This document shows, in pieces, positions 1 through 8,262 of a stretch of DNA of 64,000 nucleotides. The stretch lies in NCBI GenBank assembly GCA_947389015.1, contig CANDVA010000006.1, forward strand, positions 83,726 through 147,725, written 5' to 3'. The number at the start of each line of letters is the position of its first letter. Position 1 is the first letter of the stretch. This stretch comes from an uncultured Clostridia bacterium. Lineage in GTDB: Bacteria > Bacillota > Clostridia > Oscillospirales > Ruminococcaceae. The notes beneath the pieces are model-generated. The model saw nothing but the letters and a program-made list of their open reading frames with translations. It was not told the DNA's origin and searched no databases. The translations under genes and the position numbers were made by a program.

Positions 1-319
1 GGCCGACCGTCTCCTCCGACAGCCGCAGCTGATATTTAGTCAAGCGCAGCGCGGGGTTTATGTCGAGGAAACGAGCCTCGGCGGCATCGGTTTTCGGCAG
101 CCCGACCGTGCTGTGCAGCGCGATTATCTGACGGTTGATGTTTGATACCGCGACCACGTCGCCGTCGACGATATCCAGAGCTCCTATGCCGCTCCGCACC
201 AGAGCCTCGGCGGCGTGACCGCCCACTCCTCCGATACCGAAAACCACCGCGCGACATTCGGAAAGCCGTTTCATTGCGCCCTCTCCGAGCAAACGCTCCG
301 TTCTTGTAAATTCTTCCAT
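1..319 (-). CDS. tcdA: TcdA/ThiF-family tRNA threonylcarbamoyladenosine dehydratase, partial
   Basis: Reading the minus strand from ATG at 319 gives an open frame that runs off the left edge of the window. It starts MEEFTRTERLLGEGAMKRL and contains the nucleotide-binding glycine motif GIGGVGGHAAEALVRSGIG, followed by DIVDGD and an NINRQI segment. This is the N-terminal Rossmann fold of E1-like ThiF/MoeB enzymes. The RLLGEGAMKRL start and the INRQ motif fit the TcdA (CsdL/YgdL) branch, which uses ATP to cyclise t6A37 in tRNA. About 106 residues are visible of roughly 250 expected. It lies just downstream of the 322-816 gene on the same strand, so the two are probably co-transcribed. The ThiF fold is certain; the TcdA subfamily is likely. 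Confidence 0.82.
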   Translation of the reverse strand, partial: MEEFTRTERLLGEGAMKRLSECRAVVFGIGGVGGHAAEALVRSGIGALDIVDGDVVAVSNINRQIIALHSTVGLPKTDAAEARFLDINPALRLTKYQLRLSEETVG

Positions 320-321
320 TT

Positions 322-816
322 TTATCCCTCGCTGTTCATATTTTCCGCTTCGAGCCGCAGCCTGTAAAATATCCTTGCCCATTCGGGAAACGAGTCCTCG
401 TCAAGGCTTTGCAGCGTTCGCCTGCCGACGCGCTTGTCCATTACCGCGAAAATTCGGATAATGCTGTTTTCGCTTTTCAGCGCGTCCTGTACGCGCATAT
501 CGATGAACTCCAGAGCCGCGGCGAGGAAATCCATTTCATAATAGGTACAGCCCTCGTCCCACTTTTTCTCAAGGCTCTTTCCGTCGTATTTTCCTGTCTG
601 CTTATAAAGCTCCGACATATCCCGCTCCTGACTGTACATCTCTATCCATGAAAAGCGAGCAAGCTCGCGCTTGTCAAGAAGTATAGCCGCTCTCCCATAA
701 GAATTATGCACCTCGTGATATCGAGTGAGAAAATATGTCACTCTGCCCCTGAGCCTCTCGCACAGCAGATCCTCAAGCTGATTTTTTAATGCCTTCCACG
801 ATTTGTAGCCCTTCAT
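322..816 (-). CDS. SF0329-like conserved hypothetical protein
   Basis: The protein has 164 residues starting MKGYKSWKALKNQLEDLLC. I chose the ATG at 816 because it overlaps the TGA of the upstream gene in an ATGA arrangement (translational coupling); an earlier in-frame ATG at 837 would lie inside the upstream gene. The sequence is soluble, rich in aromatic and charged residues, and has no signal peptide or membrane segment. It resembles the uncharacterised SF0329 family of bacterial proteins, whose function is unknown. Its position in a 1577-to-1 operon with a CMD-domain protein and TcdA gives no clear pathway. The gene itself is well supported by coupling; the family name is from memory. 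Confidence 0.75.
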   Translation of the reverse strand: MKGYKSWKALKNQLEDLLCERLRGRVTYFLTRYHEVHNSYGRAAILLDKRELARFSWIEMYSQERDMSELYKQTGKYDGKSLEKKWDEGCTYYEMDFLAAALEFIDMRVQDALKSENSIIRIFAVMDKRVGRRTLQSLDEDSFPEWARIFYRLRLEAENMNSEG

Positions 817-1577
817 TTTGCCGCCTCGTTGACGCACCGCAATGCGTTGAGACTTCTCGGATAGCCGATAAACGGCAGACAGTGCGAGATTATCTTGATA
901 AGAAACAGCTTATCGTTGCCGATACGCATATTCGCCGCCGCATGGCTCGTGAGCTGCGGCTCGCACCCTCCCTGCGCTGAGAGAAAACAGAATGTGATAA
1001 GCTCACGCTCGGTGTAGTCAAGACCCTTGCGCGTGTAATAATCGCCAAAGCAGTTATCCGCGAGCCATAGGTTTATATGTCTGCTCTCCTCGGGACCCGA
1101 CCTCCAGAAATCACGCATACCCTCGCCGAATATCTCCTCCTGTACGCGTGAGCCCTCCTCGCGGCGGTTCTCGGAAGTGGTCGTCGACTGCCCCTCCAAG
1201 GGAAGCGGAATACCCTTTTCCGTAAACACCTCGTTTACCGCCTTAAGGAACGGTAATACTCTGCCGATACCGAGATACGCGACCGCCTGATAAACGATCT
1301 CCTTTATCTCCACGGGCGTAACGCCGAAATTCATCGCCGCGGGGATCATCTCTCTGAACTCGTCAATGCCTTGGCAGCCGAGCAGCGTCGCCAACAGCGC
1401 TATATGACGCGTCCTGCCGTCTACTTCCCTACCGCCGATATCGGGCATATTCACGACCTCGTCAAACGCAAAATTGTCAAAAAGCACGATAAATTCGGGG
1501 TCTGTTTTCAGAAGCTCGGAAACCTGCCCCGAGAACATTTTTTCGCGATATTCCTTTGAAAAATTCGAAGTTGCCAT
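813..1577 (-). CDS. Carboxymuconolactone decarboxylase (CMD) family protein
   Basis: A 254-residue protein with two alpha-helical CMD-like halves (about residues 30-115 and 145-245). The first contains TRHIALLATLLGCQGIDEF and the second ERELITFCFLSAQGGCEPQL; both have the helix pattern of the AhpD/CMD fold. The second half has LSAQGGCEPQLTSHAAAN, the position where the family often carries Cys and His active-site residues; a CxxC pair of AhpD type is not present. Such proteins in Clostridia are usually small oxidoreductase-like or uncharacterised enzymes, so the substrate is unknown. The ATG at 1577 follows a good GGAGG site and a sigma-A-like promoter lies upstream (1615-1644). Confidence 0.82.
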   Translation of the reverse strand: MATSNFSKEYREKMFSGQVSELLKTDPEFIVLFDNFAFDEVVNMPDIGGREVDGRTRHIALLATLLGCQGIDEFREMIPAAMNFGVTPVEIKEIVYQAVAYLGIGRVLPFLKAVNEVFTEKGIPLPLEGQSTTTSENRREEGSRVQEEIFGEGMRDFWRSGPEESRHINLWLADNCFGDYYTRKGLDYTERELITFCFLSAQGGCEPQLTSHAAANMRIGNDKLFLIKIISHCLPFIGYPRSLNALRCVNEAAK

Positions 1578-1614
1578 TGATGTCGTACCTCCAAAAAGTT
1601 ATTTTTGTATCTTA

Positions 1615-1644
1615 ATTATATCATAAACAAACCGTAAAATGCAA
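1615..1644 (-). promoter_or_regulatory. Sigma-A-type promoter for the 1577-1 operon
   Basis: On the minus strand a TTGCAT box (1639-1644) is followed after 18 bases by a perfect TATAAT (1615-1620), about 40 bases upstream of the CMD gene start. The surroundings are strongly AT-rich. Confidence 0.6.
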
Positions 1645-1697
1645 TTAATTTTTTGAATATTATCAATAAGTTTTTACGATTAAAATAAAGCAAACCG

Positions 1698-1733
1698 AAA
1701 ACCGCCCGCAAAACTCGGTTTGCGGGCGGTTTT
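1698..1733. terminator. Bidirectional rho-independent terminator
   Basis: A perfect 12-bp stem (1701-1712 with 1719-1730) and a 6-base loop, flanked by an A run on the left and a T run on the right, so it can end transcription on both strands. On the minus strand it closes the terminase gene ending at 1743 and insulates the CMD promoter. Confidence 0.88.
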
Positions 1734-1742
1734 TATATATGA

Positions 1743-2981
1743 TCACAGTCCGAAAAGCTGATTTTCAAATCGTTCTATTGCGTATTCCATCGCATCGAGA
1801 CTGTCAATGTTTGTCGTTCCGTTGTCGAGCCTTATGTCCTTGTTCGGCGAGCGCTCGTCCCAGACCGCGCTTTGTATCGCTTCGATCACGTGAGGGCAGT
1901 CCTCCGATACGAAAAAACGTCCCGCGGAAATCAGGCGGTTAAGCATATTTATCCGCGTGTTGATCGGCTTTTTCTTGGCGTTCAGCACCTCGGCGCGCAC
2001 CGCGCCGCGAAAGCTTTTTACAAGAAGCTGCTCCGCGCTGTCGCAATAGACCGCAGAGAGTCGAGGGAACCGCTCCGTTTCTCGCCCGACATATTCCGCA
2101 AAGCTGTTTATCAGGCACTCGGCGGAACGATTGCGTTTGTCGTAAAATTCCGACAACACATAAACGTTTCGGAATCCCTCGTCAAAGCCGACGTGAACGA
2201 ACGCCGAAGCGCTGCCGCTGCCGCCGTAGTCCACTCCTATAACGGAACGTATCAGCGGCTTTTCCGACAGCCTCTGCTCAAGCTCCCTTGACGTGAGAAC
2301 GCACGCGGAGGAGAAGTCCCCATATATTCTGCCCTCCGCCGCGACCCATTCGCCGAGAATGTATCGGTCGTAGAACACTCCGCAGAACTCCTTTTTAAGC
2401 GCCTCGACGTACTTTGACGGCAGGAATACGTTGTCGGTCAGCGTGAACTTCATAGACAGCAGATCAAGGCTTTTGTTGTCGAGATAATCCTTCTTTACCC
2501 AATGCGCGGGGCAGTCGGGATTGGTAGTCGCGAACAGCTTGGCACCGTCCTCCGAGAGCCTTGACAGCAGCATAGTGAAAAAATCCTCGCCGAAAAGCGT
2601 GAGCTCGTCGCAGTACGCACCCATTAACGTCATTCCGCGTATCTTGTTTTCGGACAGCGCGTTGGACGCTCCCTCGAGATAAATACGTCTGCCGAATAAC
2701 TGCCCATCCTTTTTCCCGAGGCTATAAGTAAAACCGCCTCCGAGCAGCTCGGAAAGCGGTTCGAGAACGTTTCTTTTCAGCGTCGCGAGCGTTTTCGCCG
2801 CCATAAGGTACGACCTTTCCTTCGGCGACCCCGCTACCCAGAACGCCCACAATATCATAGAAATGTAGGTCTTGCCGCTGCGCACGCTGCCCTCAAAAAT
2901 ATTTATTCGCCGCAGTCTGCCGCTTTTCAGCAGCAGGAGCGCTTCTGCCTGTTTCGGTGAAAACATCATATTTTTTATCAT
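1743..2981 (-). CDS. Orphan phage terminase large subunit (PBSX/SPP1 type)
   Basis: A 412-residue protein with an N-terminal packaging ATPase: Walker A EGSVRSGKT (Lys37), Walker B MGAYCDE (Asp125-Glu126) and coupling motif ATTNPDCPAHW. The C-terminal half has the RNase H-like nuclease pattern with VIGVDYGG and later VYCDSAEQ and DSLDAMEYAIE acidic residues. Both domains look complete and the length is normal for the family. It overlaps the upstream small gene by ATGA, as terminase S-L pairs do. No other head or tail genes lie beside it, and it is unrelated in sequence to the main prophage terminase at 53-54 kb, so it is a remnant of another phage or a retained packaging module. The family call is firm; its activity is unknown. 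Confidence 0.88.
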   Translation of the reverse strand: MIKNMMFSPKQAEALLLLKSGRLRRINIFEGSVRSGKTYISMILWAFWVAGSPKERSYLMAAKTLATLKRNVLEPLSELLGGGFTYSLGKKDGQLFGRRIYLEGASNALSENKIRGMTLMGAYCDELTLFGEDFFTMLLSRLSEDGAKLFATTNPDCPAHWVKKDYLDNKSLDLLSMKFTLTDNVFLPSKYVEALKKEFCGVFYDRYILGEWVAAEGRIYGDFSSACVLTSRELEQRLSEKPLIRSVIGVDYGGSGSASAFVHVGFDEGFRNVYVLSEFYDKRNRSAECLINSFAEYVGRETERFPRLSAVYCDSAEQLLVKSFRGAVRAEVLNAKKKPINTRINMLNRLISAGRFFVSEDCPHVIEAIQSAVWDERSPNKDIRLDNGTTNIDSLDAMEYAIERFENQLFGL

Positions 2982-3232
2982 TCCTCCCCAATATCCTTAT
3001 ATTCGCCGATGAGCTCCGCAAGCTGCCCGACGGCGTCCTCGCGGGTATTCTCCTCAAGCATTTCAAGCACGAGCTTCCATGTCTTTGCAAGCTTTTCAAG
3101 GTCTTTTTCGGCACAATTGCGTATCAGCGCTTCATTGTTGAGCAGATCCACAAAGCGTTTGCCAAACCTTAAAATGCGTGTGTTGTTACGATTGAAGAAT
3201 TCCTTTACGGTTGTTTTTTTTCTTACAGCCAA
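2978..3232 (-). CDS. Small protein paired with the orphan terminase, possible small subunit
   Basis: An 84-residue, charged, mostly helical protein (MAVRKKTTVKEFFNRNNTR). It ends in ATGA overlap with the terminase large-subunit gene, the usual position of a small terminase (DNA recognition) subunit. The TVKEFFNRNN segment could be a short helix-turn-helix, but I do not recognise the family. The start follows a GGAGGTGA-type site. The role is inferred from position only; it is shorter than most small terminases, so it may be trimmed. Confidence 0.6.
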   Translation of the reverse strand: MAVRKKTTVKEFFNRNNTRILRFGKRFVDLLNNEALIRNCAEKDLEKLAKTWKLVLEMLEENTREDAVGQLAELIGEYKDIGEE

Positions 3233-3394
3233 GTTGTCACCTCCTTGCTCCGTGATAACAGTCTAGCATGGGTAATACTGCAAAAAGCTGCAAAAATGCC
3301 GCTCCCGCCGACTTGACAAATCAGGGAAAACGGCGTTATAATTTAAGTAGTTAAGCCGAAACAGATTCCAGCATGAAGATCTGAGGAACATAAA

Positions 3395-3514
3395 GCGCAT
3401 TGACGGCAGAGCCACACCCGCGGAAAGCTCTCCGCTCACTATCTGTTCCTTTATCTGCGATACTATCTGTCGGTAAATAGGCTCGTCCGACGAATTGCTC
3501 AATATTAAGTCCAT
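3395..3514 (-). pseudogene. Truncated GntR/YtrA-type regulator (DNA-binding N-terminus only)
   Basis: From ATG 3514 the minus strand encodes MDLILSNSSDEPIYRQIVSQ and then IKEQIVSGELSAGVALPSMR, the start of the winged helix of YtrA-like GntR repressors. After SMR, where RELA and the recognition helix should follow, the frame continues with unrelated residues. So about two thirds of the DNA-binding domain and the whole C-terminal half are missing. In the family this gene normally precedes an ABC transporter or similar, absent here. It keeps an intact promoter (3552-3580). The rest of 3233-3716 holds only that promoter and the GH3 promoter; I see nothing else there. Confidence 0.72.
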
Positions 3515-3551
3515 GAAGCACTTCTGTTGAAATTGTATATATGCCATACAC

Positions 3552-3580
3552 AGTATAGCATAAAAAAACACGGTTGCCAA
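3552..3580 (-). promoter_or_regulatory. Promoter and possible auto-operator of the GntR remnant
   Basis: On the minus strand TTGGCA (3575-3580), 17 bases, then TATACT (3552-3557). Immediately downstream is a GTGTATGGCATATATAC-like imperfect palindrome (around 3535-3552), the position in which YtrA-type repressors bind their own promoter. Confidence 0.5.
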
Positions 3581-3649
3581 AAGGGGGAAGAAAAATTTTT
3601 TTACACATCAAATAAAAACAAAATATGGTAGATAAACGACAAAAAATGA

Positions 3650-3679
3650 TTGGATAAAAAGCCGTTTATGGTCTATAAT
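3650..3679 (+). promoter_or_regulatory. Sigma-A-type promoter for the GH3 gene
   Basis: TTGGAT (3650-3655), 18-base spacer, TATAAT (3674-3679), about 38 bases before the GH3 ATG at 3717. Confidence 0.6.
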
Positions 3680-3716
3680 TTAGTTGACGCCAATCAAATA
3701 TCCGAAGGAGCGGAAT

Positions 3717-5795
3717 ATGGAAAAATATCTTGACGAGACATTAAGCATACAGGAGCGCGCCGAAGCGCTCACCGACGCTATGACAACTGACGAGCAGGCA
3801 AGTCAGCTAAGGTACGACGCGCCCGCGGTAAAGCGGCTCGGCATACCCGCGTATAACTGGTGGAACGAGGGACTGCACGGGCTTGCGCGATCGGGAACTG
3901 CGACTATGTTCCCGCAGGCTGTGGGGCTTGCGGCGATGTTTTCGCCCGAGCTTGTCAAAAGGGCCGGTGAGATCACTGCCGAGGAGACCCGCGCGAAATA
4001 CAATGCCTATCAGAAGCACGGCGACCGCGATATTTACAAGGGCTTGACGCTGTGGGCACCAAACATCAATATTTTCCGCGACCCGCGCTGGGGAAGAGGT
4101 CACGAAACCTACGGCGAGGACCCGTTTCTTACCGCCGAAAACGGCAAGGCGTATGTCAAGGGGCTTCAGGGCAGCGGAGAGGTTCTGAAAACCGCTGCGT
4201 GCGCTAAACATTTTGCCGTTCACAGCGGTCCCGAAGCTATCCGCCATGAATTCAATGCCGAGGTCTCGTCCAAGGATATGGAGGAAACCTATCTTCCCGC
4301 GTTTGAAGAGCTCGTGAAAAACGCACGCGTCGAGGGCGTTATGGGTGCGTACAACTGCGTTAACGGAGAGCCTGCCTGCGCGAGCGGCTTCTTAATGAAC
4401 AAGCTCCGCAACTGGGGCTTTGACGGGTATTTCGTTTCGGATTGCTGGGCGATACGCGATTTTCACGAGCACCACAGGATCACAAGCAATGCCGTGGAGT
4501 CGGCAGCGCTCGCGCTGACAGCAGGCTGCGACGTGAACTGCGGCTGCACATATGTGAACGTCCTCGCGGCGCTGGACAAGGGGCAGATAACGAAAGAGCA
4601 TATCCGAAACGCCTGTGTTCACCTTATGAGAACGAGGATCAGACTTGGTATGTTCAACAAAAAAACGGAATATGATGATATCCCGTACAGCGTTGTATCG
4701 TGCCGTGAGCATAAAGACGTATCCCTTGAATGCGCCGAAAGATCTATGGTGCTGCTGCGCAACAACGGAATACTGCCGCTTGACGAAAAGAAGCTCGGAA
4801 CAATCGCGGTGATAGGACCGAACAGCATGAGCCGTGCGGCATTAGAGGGTAATTACTGCGGCACCGCGGACAGATATGTGACTTTCCTTGACGGTATTCA
4901 AGACCGATTTAAAGGGCGCGTCATTTTCGCCGAGGGGTGTCATCTTTATAAGGACAGAAGCTCGGGGCTCGCTATGGCGGGCGACCTGTACGCCGAAGCG
5001 GAAGCTGCAACCGAAAACTCCGACATTGTGATCCTTTGCGTGGGTCTCGACGCGACTATCGAGGGCGAAGAGGGCGACACGGGCAATGAGTTCTCATCGG
5101 GAGACAAGAACGATCTCCGGCTGCCCGAAAGTCAGCGCGTCCTTATCGACAGAATAATGAAGCTCGGCAAGCCCGTGATAATAGTCTGCGCCGCGGGTAG
5201 CTCGATAAACGTCGAATGTGAGCCCGACGCGCTGCTTCACGTTTGGTATCCCGGCTCGGAGGGCGGCACGGCGCTCGCGGAGATACTGTTCGGCGATGTC
5301 TCGCCCTCGGGAAAGCTTCCCGTTACCTTTTACGAGAGAGCGGAGCTGCTGCCCGAATTCACCGACTACTCAATGAAAAAACGCACCTACCGCTACGCCG
5401 AGAATAACGTGCTGTTCCCGTTCGGGTTCGGGCTGACATATTCGGATATTGTCTGCACGGATATAAAGTATAAGGACGGTCTCGCCGTCGTATGCGCGGA
5501 AAACAGGGGCGGAGCGACAACCGAGGACGTTATCGAGCTGTATATTAAGGATTACAATGAAAACGCCGTGCCAAACACAAGCCTGTGCGGTTTCAAACGG
5601 ATACGTCTCAATGCGGGAGAAAAGCTCTCCGTTGAGATAACCGTTCCCGAAAAAGCGTTCACCGCTGTTGATGAAAACGGCACAAGACAACGCTTCGGTA
5701 ACAAATTTACACTGTACGCGGGAACACATCAGCCCGATCTCATGAGCGAGAGGCTGAGCGGTAATAAATGTATAAGTGTGGAAATTTCCCTGTGA
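3717..5795 (+). CDS. Glycoside hydrolase family 3 beta-glycosidase (xylosidase/glucosidase type)
   Basis: A 692-residue enzyme. The start at 3717 (MEKYLDETLSIQERAEAL) follows GAAGGAGCGG; an upstream in-frame ATG at 3684 would overlap the promoter region. The order is GH3 N-terminal TIM barrel (about 10-290), GH3 C-terminal alpha/beta domain (about 335-560) and a fibronectin III-like domain (about 600-690). Family motifs are NWWNEGLHG, DPRWGRGHETYGEDP, AKHFAVHSGPE and YFVSDCWAI, where Asp242 is the predicted nucleophile. No signal peptide is visible, so it should act in the cytoplasm on imported xylo- or gluco-oligosaccharides. Substrate specificity cannot be fixed from sequence by eye. It is monocistronic with its own promoter and terminator. 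Confidence 0.93.
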   Translation: MEKYLDETLSIQERAEALTDAMTTDEQASQLRYDAPAVKRLGIPAYNWWNEGLHGLARSGTATMFPQAVGLAAMFSPELVKRAGEITAEETRAKYNAYQKHGDRDIYKGLTLWAPNINIFRDPRWGRGHETYGEDPFLTAENGKAYVKGLQGSGEVLKTAACAKHFAVHSGPEAIRHEFNAEVSSKDMEETYLPAFEELVKNARVEGVMGAYNCVNGEPACASGFLMNKLRNWGFDGYFVSDCWAIRDFHEHHRITSNAVESAALALTAGCDVNCGCTYVNVLAALDKGQITKEHIRNACVHLMRTRIRLGMFNKKTEYDDIPYSVVSCREHKDVSLECAERSMVLLRNNGILPLDEKKLGTIAVIGPNSMSRAALEGNYCGTADRYVTFLDGIQDRFKGRVIFAEGCHLYKDRSSGLAMAGDLYAEAEAATENSDIVILCVGLDATIEGEEGDTGNEFSSGDKNDLRLPESQRVLIDRIMKLGKPVIIVCAAGSSINVECEPDALLHVWYPGSEGGTALAEILFGDVSPSGKLPVTFYERAELLPEFTDYSMKKRTYRYAENNVLFPFGFGLTYSDIVCTDIKYKDGLAVVCAENRGGATTEDVIELYIKDYNENAVPNTSLCGFKRIRLNAGEKLSVEITVPEKAFTAVDENGTRQRFGNKFTLYAGTHQPDLMSERLSGNKCISVEISL

Positions 5796-5834
5796 TTTGG
5801 TTTCATCAAACTCCCATAAATGATACTATAGAAT

Positions 5835-5878
5835 GTTGCTGTTCCGTTAAATCAGCGGAACAGCAGCTAATTCTTTTT
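5835..5878 (+). terminator. Rho-independent terminator after GH3
   Basis: The stem GCTGTTCCG (5838-5846) pairs with CGGAACAGC (5856-5864) and can extend outward by three more pairs including a wobble, followed by a T-rich tail. The remaining 5880-6121 is AT-rich and holds only two copies of an AACATTGTAT 10-mer; I see no gene there. Confidence 0.75.
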
Positions 5879-6121
5879 GGTGTGAGAGCTCGTCGCCTTC
5901 CTTACCGAGAACATCTGCCGCTCAGCCGAATGCACGCCACACGCTCCGTTGTTATTCTAAACATTGTATCTTTCTGTGTTCGTTAGCAGAACATTGTATT
6001 CTAATCCGTTAGCGGAGTCTAATTCGGTCGATAATTGGAATTCTTTCAGCGGCTCTTATATCATAAATATTTTATATGAAACCACAATCACAATATTTTG
6101 CAAATTTTTTCAAAAAAACTA

Positions 6122-6150
6122 TTGACAAATCAATAAATATGTGATATAAT
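6122..6150 (+). promoter_or_regulatory. Consensus promoter of tRNA-Leu
   Basis: TTGACA (6122-6127), exactly 17 bases, TATAAT (6145-6150), 16 bases before the tRNA 5' end. It is the best sigma-A promoter in the window. Confidence 0.85.
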
Positions 6151-6166
6151 TATAAAGTCGTTAAAT

Positions 6167-6253
6167 GCGAGTGTGCTGGAATAGGCAGACAGGCTAGCTT
6201 GAGGTGCTAGTGGCAGTATTGCCGTGTGGGTTCAAGTCCCGTCACTCGCACCA
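6167..6253 (+). tRNA. tRNA-Leu (anticodon GAG)
   Basis: An 87-base class II tRNA with the acceptor stem GCGAGTG pairing CACTCGC and an encoded CCA (6251-6253). The anticodon stem CTAGC/GCTAG encloses the loop TTGAGGT, giving anticodon GAG. A long variable arm and the T-arm GGGTTCAAGTCCC follow. It lies just outside the left end of the prophage. Confidence 0.95.
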
Positions 6254-6263
6254 AACGGCGCAA

Positions 6264-6272
6264 ACTTGAACC
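6264..6272. other. Candidate attL of the prophage
   Basis: The 9-mer ACTTGAACC occurs here, between the tRNA-Leu and the first prophage terminator, and again at 57916-57924 at the 3' end of the integrase gene. Large serine integrases leave only a 2-3 bp common core inside partly similar flanks, so a short shared word at both ends is what would be expected. The prophage end must lie between 6254 and 6343 in any case. The exact site is inference. Confidence 0.35.
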
Positions 6273-6343
6273 ACCCGATGCAACTGTATTTCTTCAAAAA
6301 AGCAGTTGCCGTGGTGTTCAGATTTGCGAAAACAAGGTAAAAC

Positions 6344-6379
6344 AAAAAGCCCGCTTCGGACAACCGAGGCGGGCTTTTT
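6344..6379. terminator. Bidirectional terminator between tRNA-Leu and prophage late operon
   Basis: A 12-bp stem (6348-6359 with 6364-6375, one wobble), 4-base loop, flanked by AAAAA and TTTTT. It can stop the prophage late operon (minus strand, last gene ends at 6388) and the plus-strand tRNA transcript. Confidence 0.88.
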
Positions 6380-6387
6380 GCATTGTA

Positions 6388-6732
6388 TTACTTTTGTGCG
6401 TCGCTGATATATGCGGAGAGCTTCGGGTTCTTTTCCCACCGTTCCTTTGCGTCGGCAAGGACGCGCTCGGTCAGCTTTTCAAGCTGCGCCGCCGAAATGA
6501 ACAGCCGGATCACCGCCGGGATTTTCGGGTATAGCTGCTCAATGACCGCCGCCAGTTTCGCCGCGCCCGTGCCGCCGCCGTATTTCTTCTCGGCTTCGGT
6601 GACGAGGGAAAAGACGATTTTGTCAAGTATGGCGTACTGCTTTTTTGCTATCAGGATAATAAGCACAGCCACGAACAGCAGGACAACGAGAACGCTGTCC
6701 CAGTTTACAAGTAAAAAGTTCAAAATATCCAT
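6388..6732 (-). CDS. Phage holin, LLH-like
   Basis: A 114-residue protein with one N-terminal transmembrane helix (about residues 12-30, VLVVLLFVAVLIILIA) followed by a long charged amphipathic region and KLSAYISDAQK at the C-terminus. This fits the LL-H type phage holin family (one TM, C-terminal AIEALLP-like helix). It would form membrane lesions that release the endolysin encoded just upstream at 6748-8247. It is the last gene of the late operon, ending at the terminator. Confidence 0.75.
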   Translation of the reverse strand: MDILNFLLVNWDSVLVVLLFVAVLIILIAKKQYAILDKIVFSLVTEAEKKYGGGTGAAKLAAVIEQLYPKIPAVIRLFISAAQLEKLTERVLADAKERWEKNPKLSAYISDAQK

Positions 6733-6747
6733 TGTGTACCTCCTGCG

Positions 6748-8247
6748 TTAAATCAATTCATTGACTTTTTTCTGAACCTCGGAGTAGTTGTAGCCCGCTG
6801 CTTTAAGGCGGTTTTTCCTTTCAATGCCATTCCCCCACTTACCCGCGATTACTTCCAAAGCAATTTCCTCAATGGCTTTCTTTCCGCTTGATATATTCGC
6901 CGCGTCAACCCACCCATAAACGTCGCTTTTGCTGTCGATATGTACAACGTGGTAGGGGTGCGCCGTTCCCTCGGCAATTAACGTTATTTTCGCCTTGCCG
7001 GGCTTTGCTGCTGTTCCGCGAGTACCCGTGCTTGAGGCGTAATGTGTGCTGCCCGTAAAGTCAACGACATCGCCAACCTTGAACGCCGTGGACGCGGCGG
7101 GCTTGCTTGTCGCTGTGGTTTCCTTGATCTGAACGGGCGGCAAAATAAAGCCCTGAAGCTTATACGCGCCAAAGTTATAACCCGCGCTTTTCTTATAAGT
7201 CTGCGTGTAAAAGCGTGTGCCGCCGTATGCGCTGTTTGAGGTCACGATGTCGCCGTTTGCTTCGATACGTTCCACGACCGCAACGTGTCCCGCGCCGTCC
7301 GCTTCGTTGCCGACCGCGCCCTTGCTCCAACAAGCAACCGCACCGAGGGCGGGAGTGCTTGACCGCTTGTAGCCGTCGGCGGTGTTTCCGTACCACATTT
7401 CGGCGTTACACTTGCTTAATGCGGGCTTTTCGCCGGTGATCTCGTAAAAACGCCCCCACGCATACCCCACGCAGTTTGGCAGACAAGAGCCGCCGCTTAT
7501 GTGTATGCACTCGTTTAAGCCGCCTTTTGAAGTATGCCGCCAGTATTTGTTCGTCGTGTCGGGCGCAGTGAGGCGGGGCGTAAAGCTGACGGTCTTTTGG
7601 GGTTGAGAACCTGCTGAAACAAGACCGCGCTCCCTGCGCCATTCGTTGATGCGCGCGGGGTAGTCGATAAAGCACAGATCGCCGTCAACGTCCATATTGC
7701 CGACCTTGCCGACGCCCCACTGCCACATTTTCTGCCCGTAATTATAGCGGGACTTCTGCGCCGGGTTCTCCGTCCAGTGCGCTAACCATATATCGTGGTT
7801 ACGCATTACGCGCTCTTTGTCGAGAGCGTTTTCCATAAAGTTTGGATTGACATACAAGCCGGTAAAAATCCCCGCGCGGTTCAGCCTTACCTTGAACTCG
7901 TCGGCCATATTGGTAAGTGCCATTTTGCCGACATTGAGGTGCTTTTGTTCCTCAATATCGTAAAATACGGGGTACGACAGTTCATTCTGCAGCTGATATT
8001 TTTTAATTACCGCTACGCAGGCATCCGCCTCCTTTTGAGTTTCGGTCATATTGTAAGCGTAGGAATACCAATACAGACCGAAAGGGATGCCGACCTTTCG
8101 CAACCCGTCAATATGCGTTTTCAGCAGCTTGTCCTCGGTTTCGGAAAATCCCGCGCGGACGATGGCGAATTTCACGCCGTCCGCTTTCAGTTTGTTATAG
8201 TCGATGCCCGCCTGACAATATGAAATGTCAACGCCTTTTATTTCCAT
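6748..8247 (-). CDS. Modular endolysin: GH25 muramidase, CHAP, SH3-like, Cpl-7
   Basis: A 499-residue lysis enzyme with four modules. Residues 1-200 are a GH25 lysozyme domain with GVDIS (Asp7) and the catalytic FYDIEE motif (Asp97, Glu99). Residues about 245-370 are a CHAP amidase/peptidase domain with the nucleophile in NCVGYAWGR (Cys259) and GHVAVVER (His321). Residues about 388-452 are SH3-like and 461-499 are a Cpl-7 wall-binding repeat (IAGKWGNGIERKNRLKAAGY). It would cut both the glycan and the peptide parts of peptidoglycan at the end of the lytic cycle. No signal peptide is seen, consistent with holin-dependent export. The same Cpl-7 module ends the baseplate hub protein at 17174-18217. 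Confidence 0.92.
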   Translation of the reverse strand: MEIKGVDISYCQAGIDYNKLKADGVKFAIVRAGFSETEDKLLKTHIDGLRKVGIPFGLYWYSYAYNMTETQKEADACVAVIKKYQLQNELSYPVFYDIEEQKHLNVGKMALTNMADEFKVRLNRAGIFTGLYVNPNFMENALDKERVMRNHDIWLAHWTENPAQKSRYNYGQKMWQWGVGKVGNMDVDGDLCFIDYPARINEWRRERGLVSAGSQPQKTVSFTPRLTAPDTTNKYWRHTSKGGLNECIHISGGSCLPNCVGYAWGRFYEITGEKPALSKCNAEMWYGNTADGYKRSSTPALGAVACWSKGAVGNEADGAGHVAVVERIEANGDIVTSNSAYGGTRFYTQTYKKSAGYNFGAYKLQGFILPPVQIKETTATSKPAASTAFKVGDVVDFTGSTHYASSTGTRGTAAKPGKAKITLIAEGTAHPYHVVHIDSKSDVYGWVDAANISSGKKAIEEIALEVIAGKWGNGIERKNRLKAAGYNYSEVQKKVNELI

Positions 8248-8262
8248 AAGTATAACCTCCCG

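Noticed and set aside
36..257. Arginine-rich open frame at the left edge
   Set aside because: It is antiphase to the clear ThiF-type coding frame that runs 319 to 1 on the same strand.
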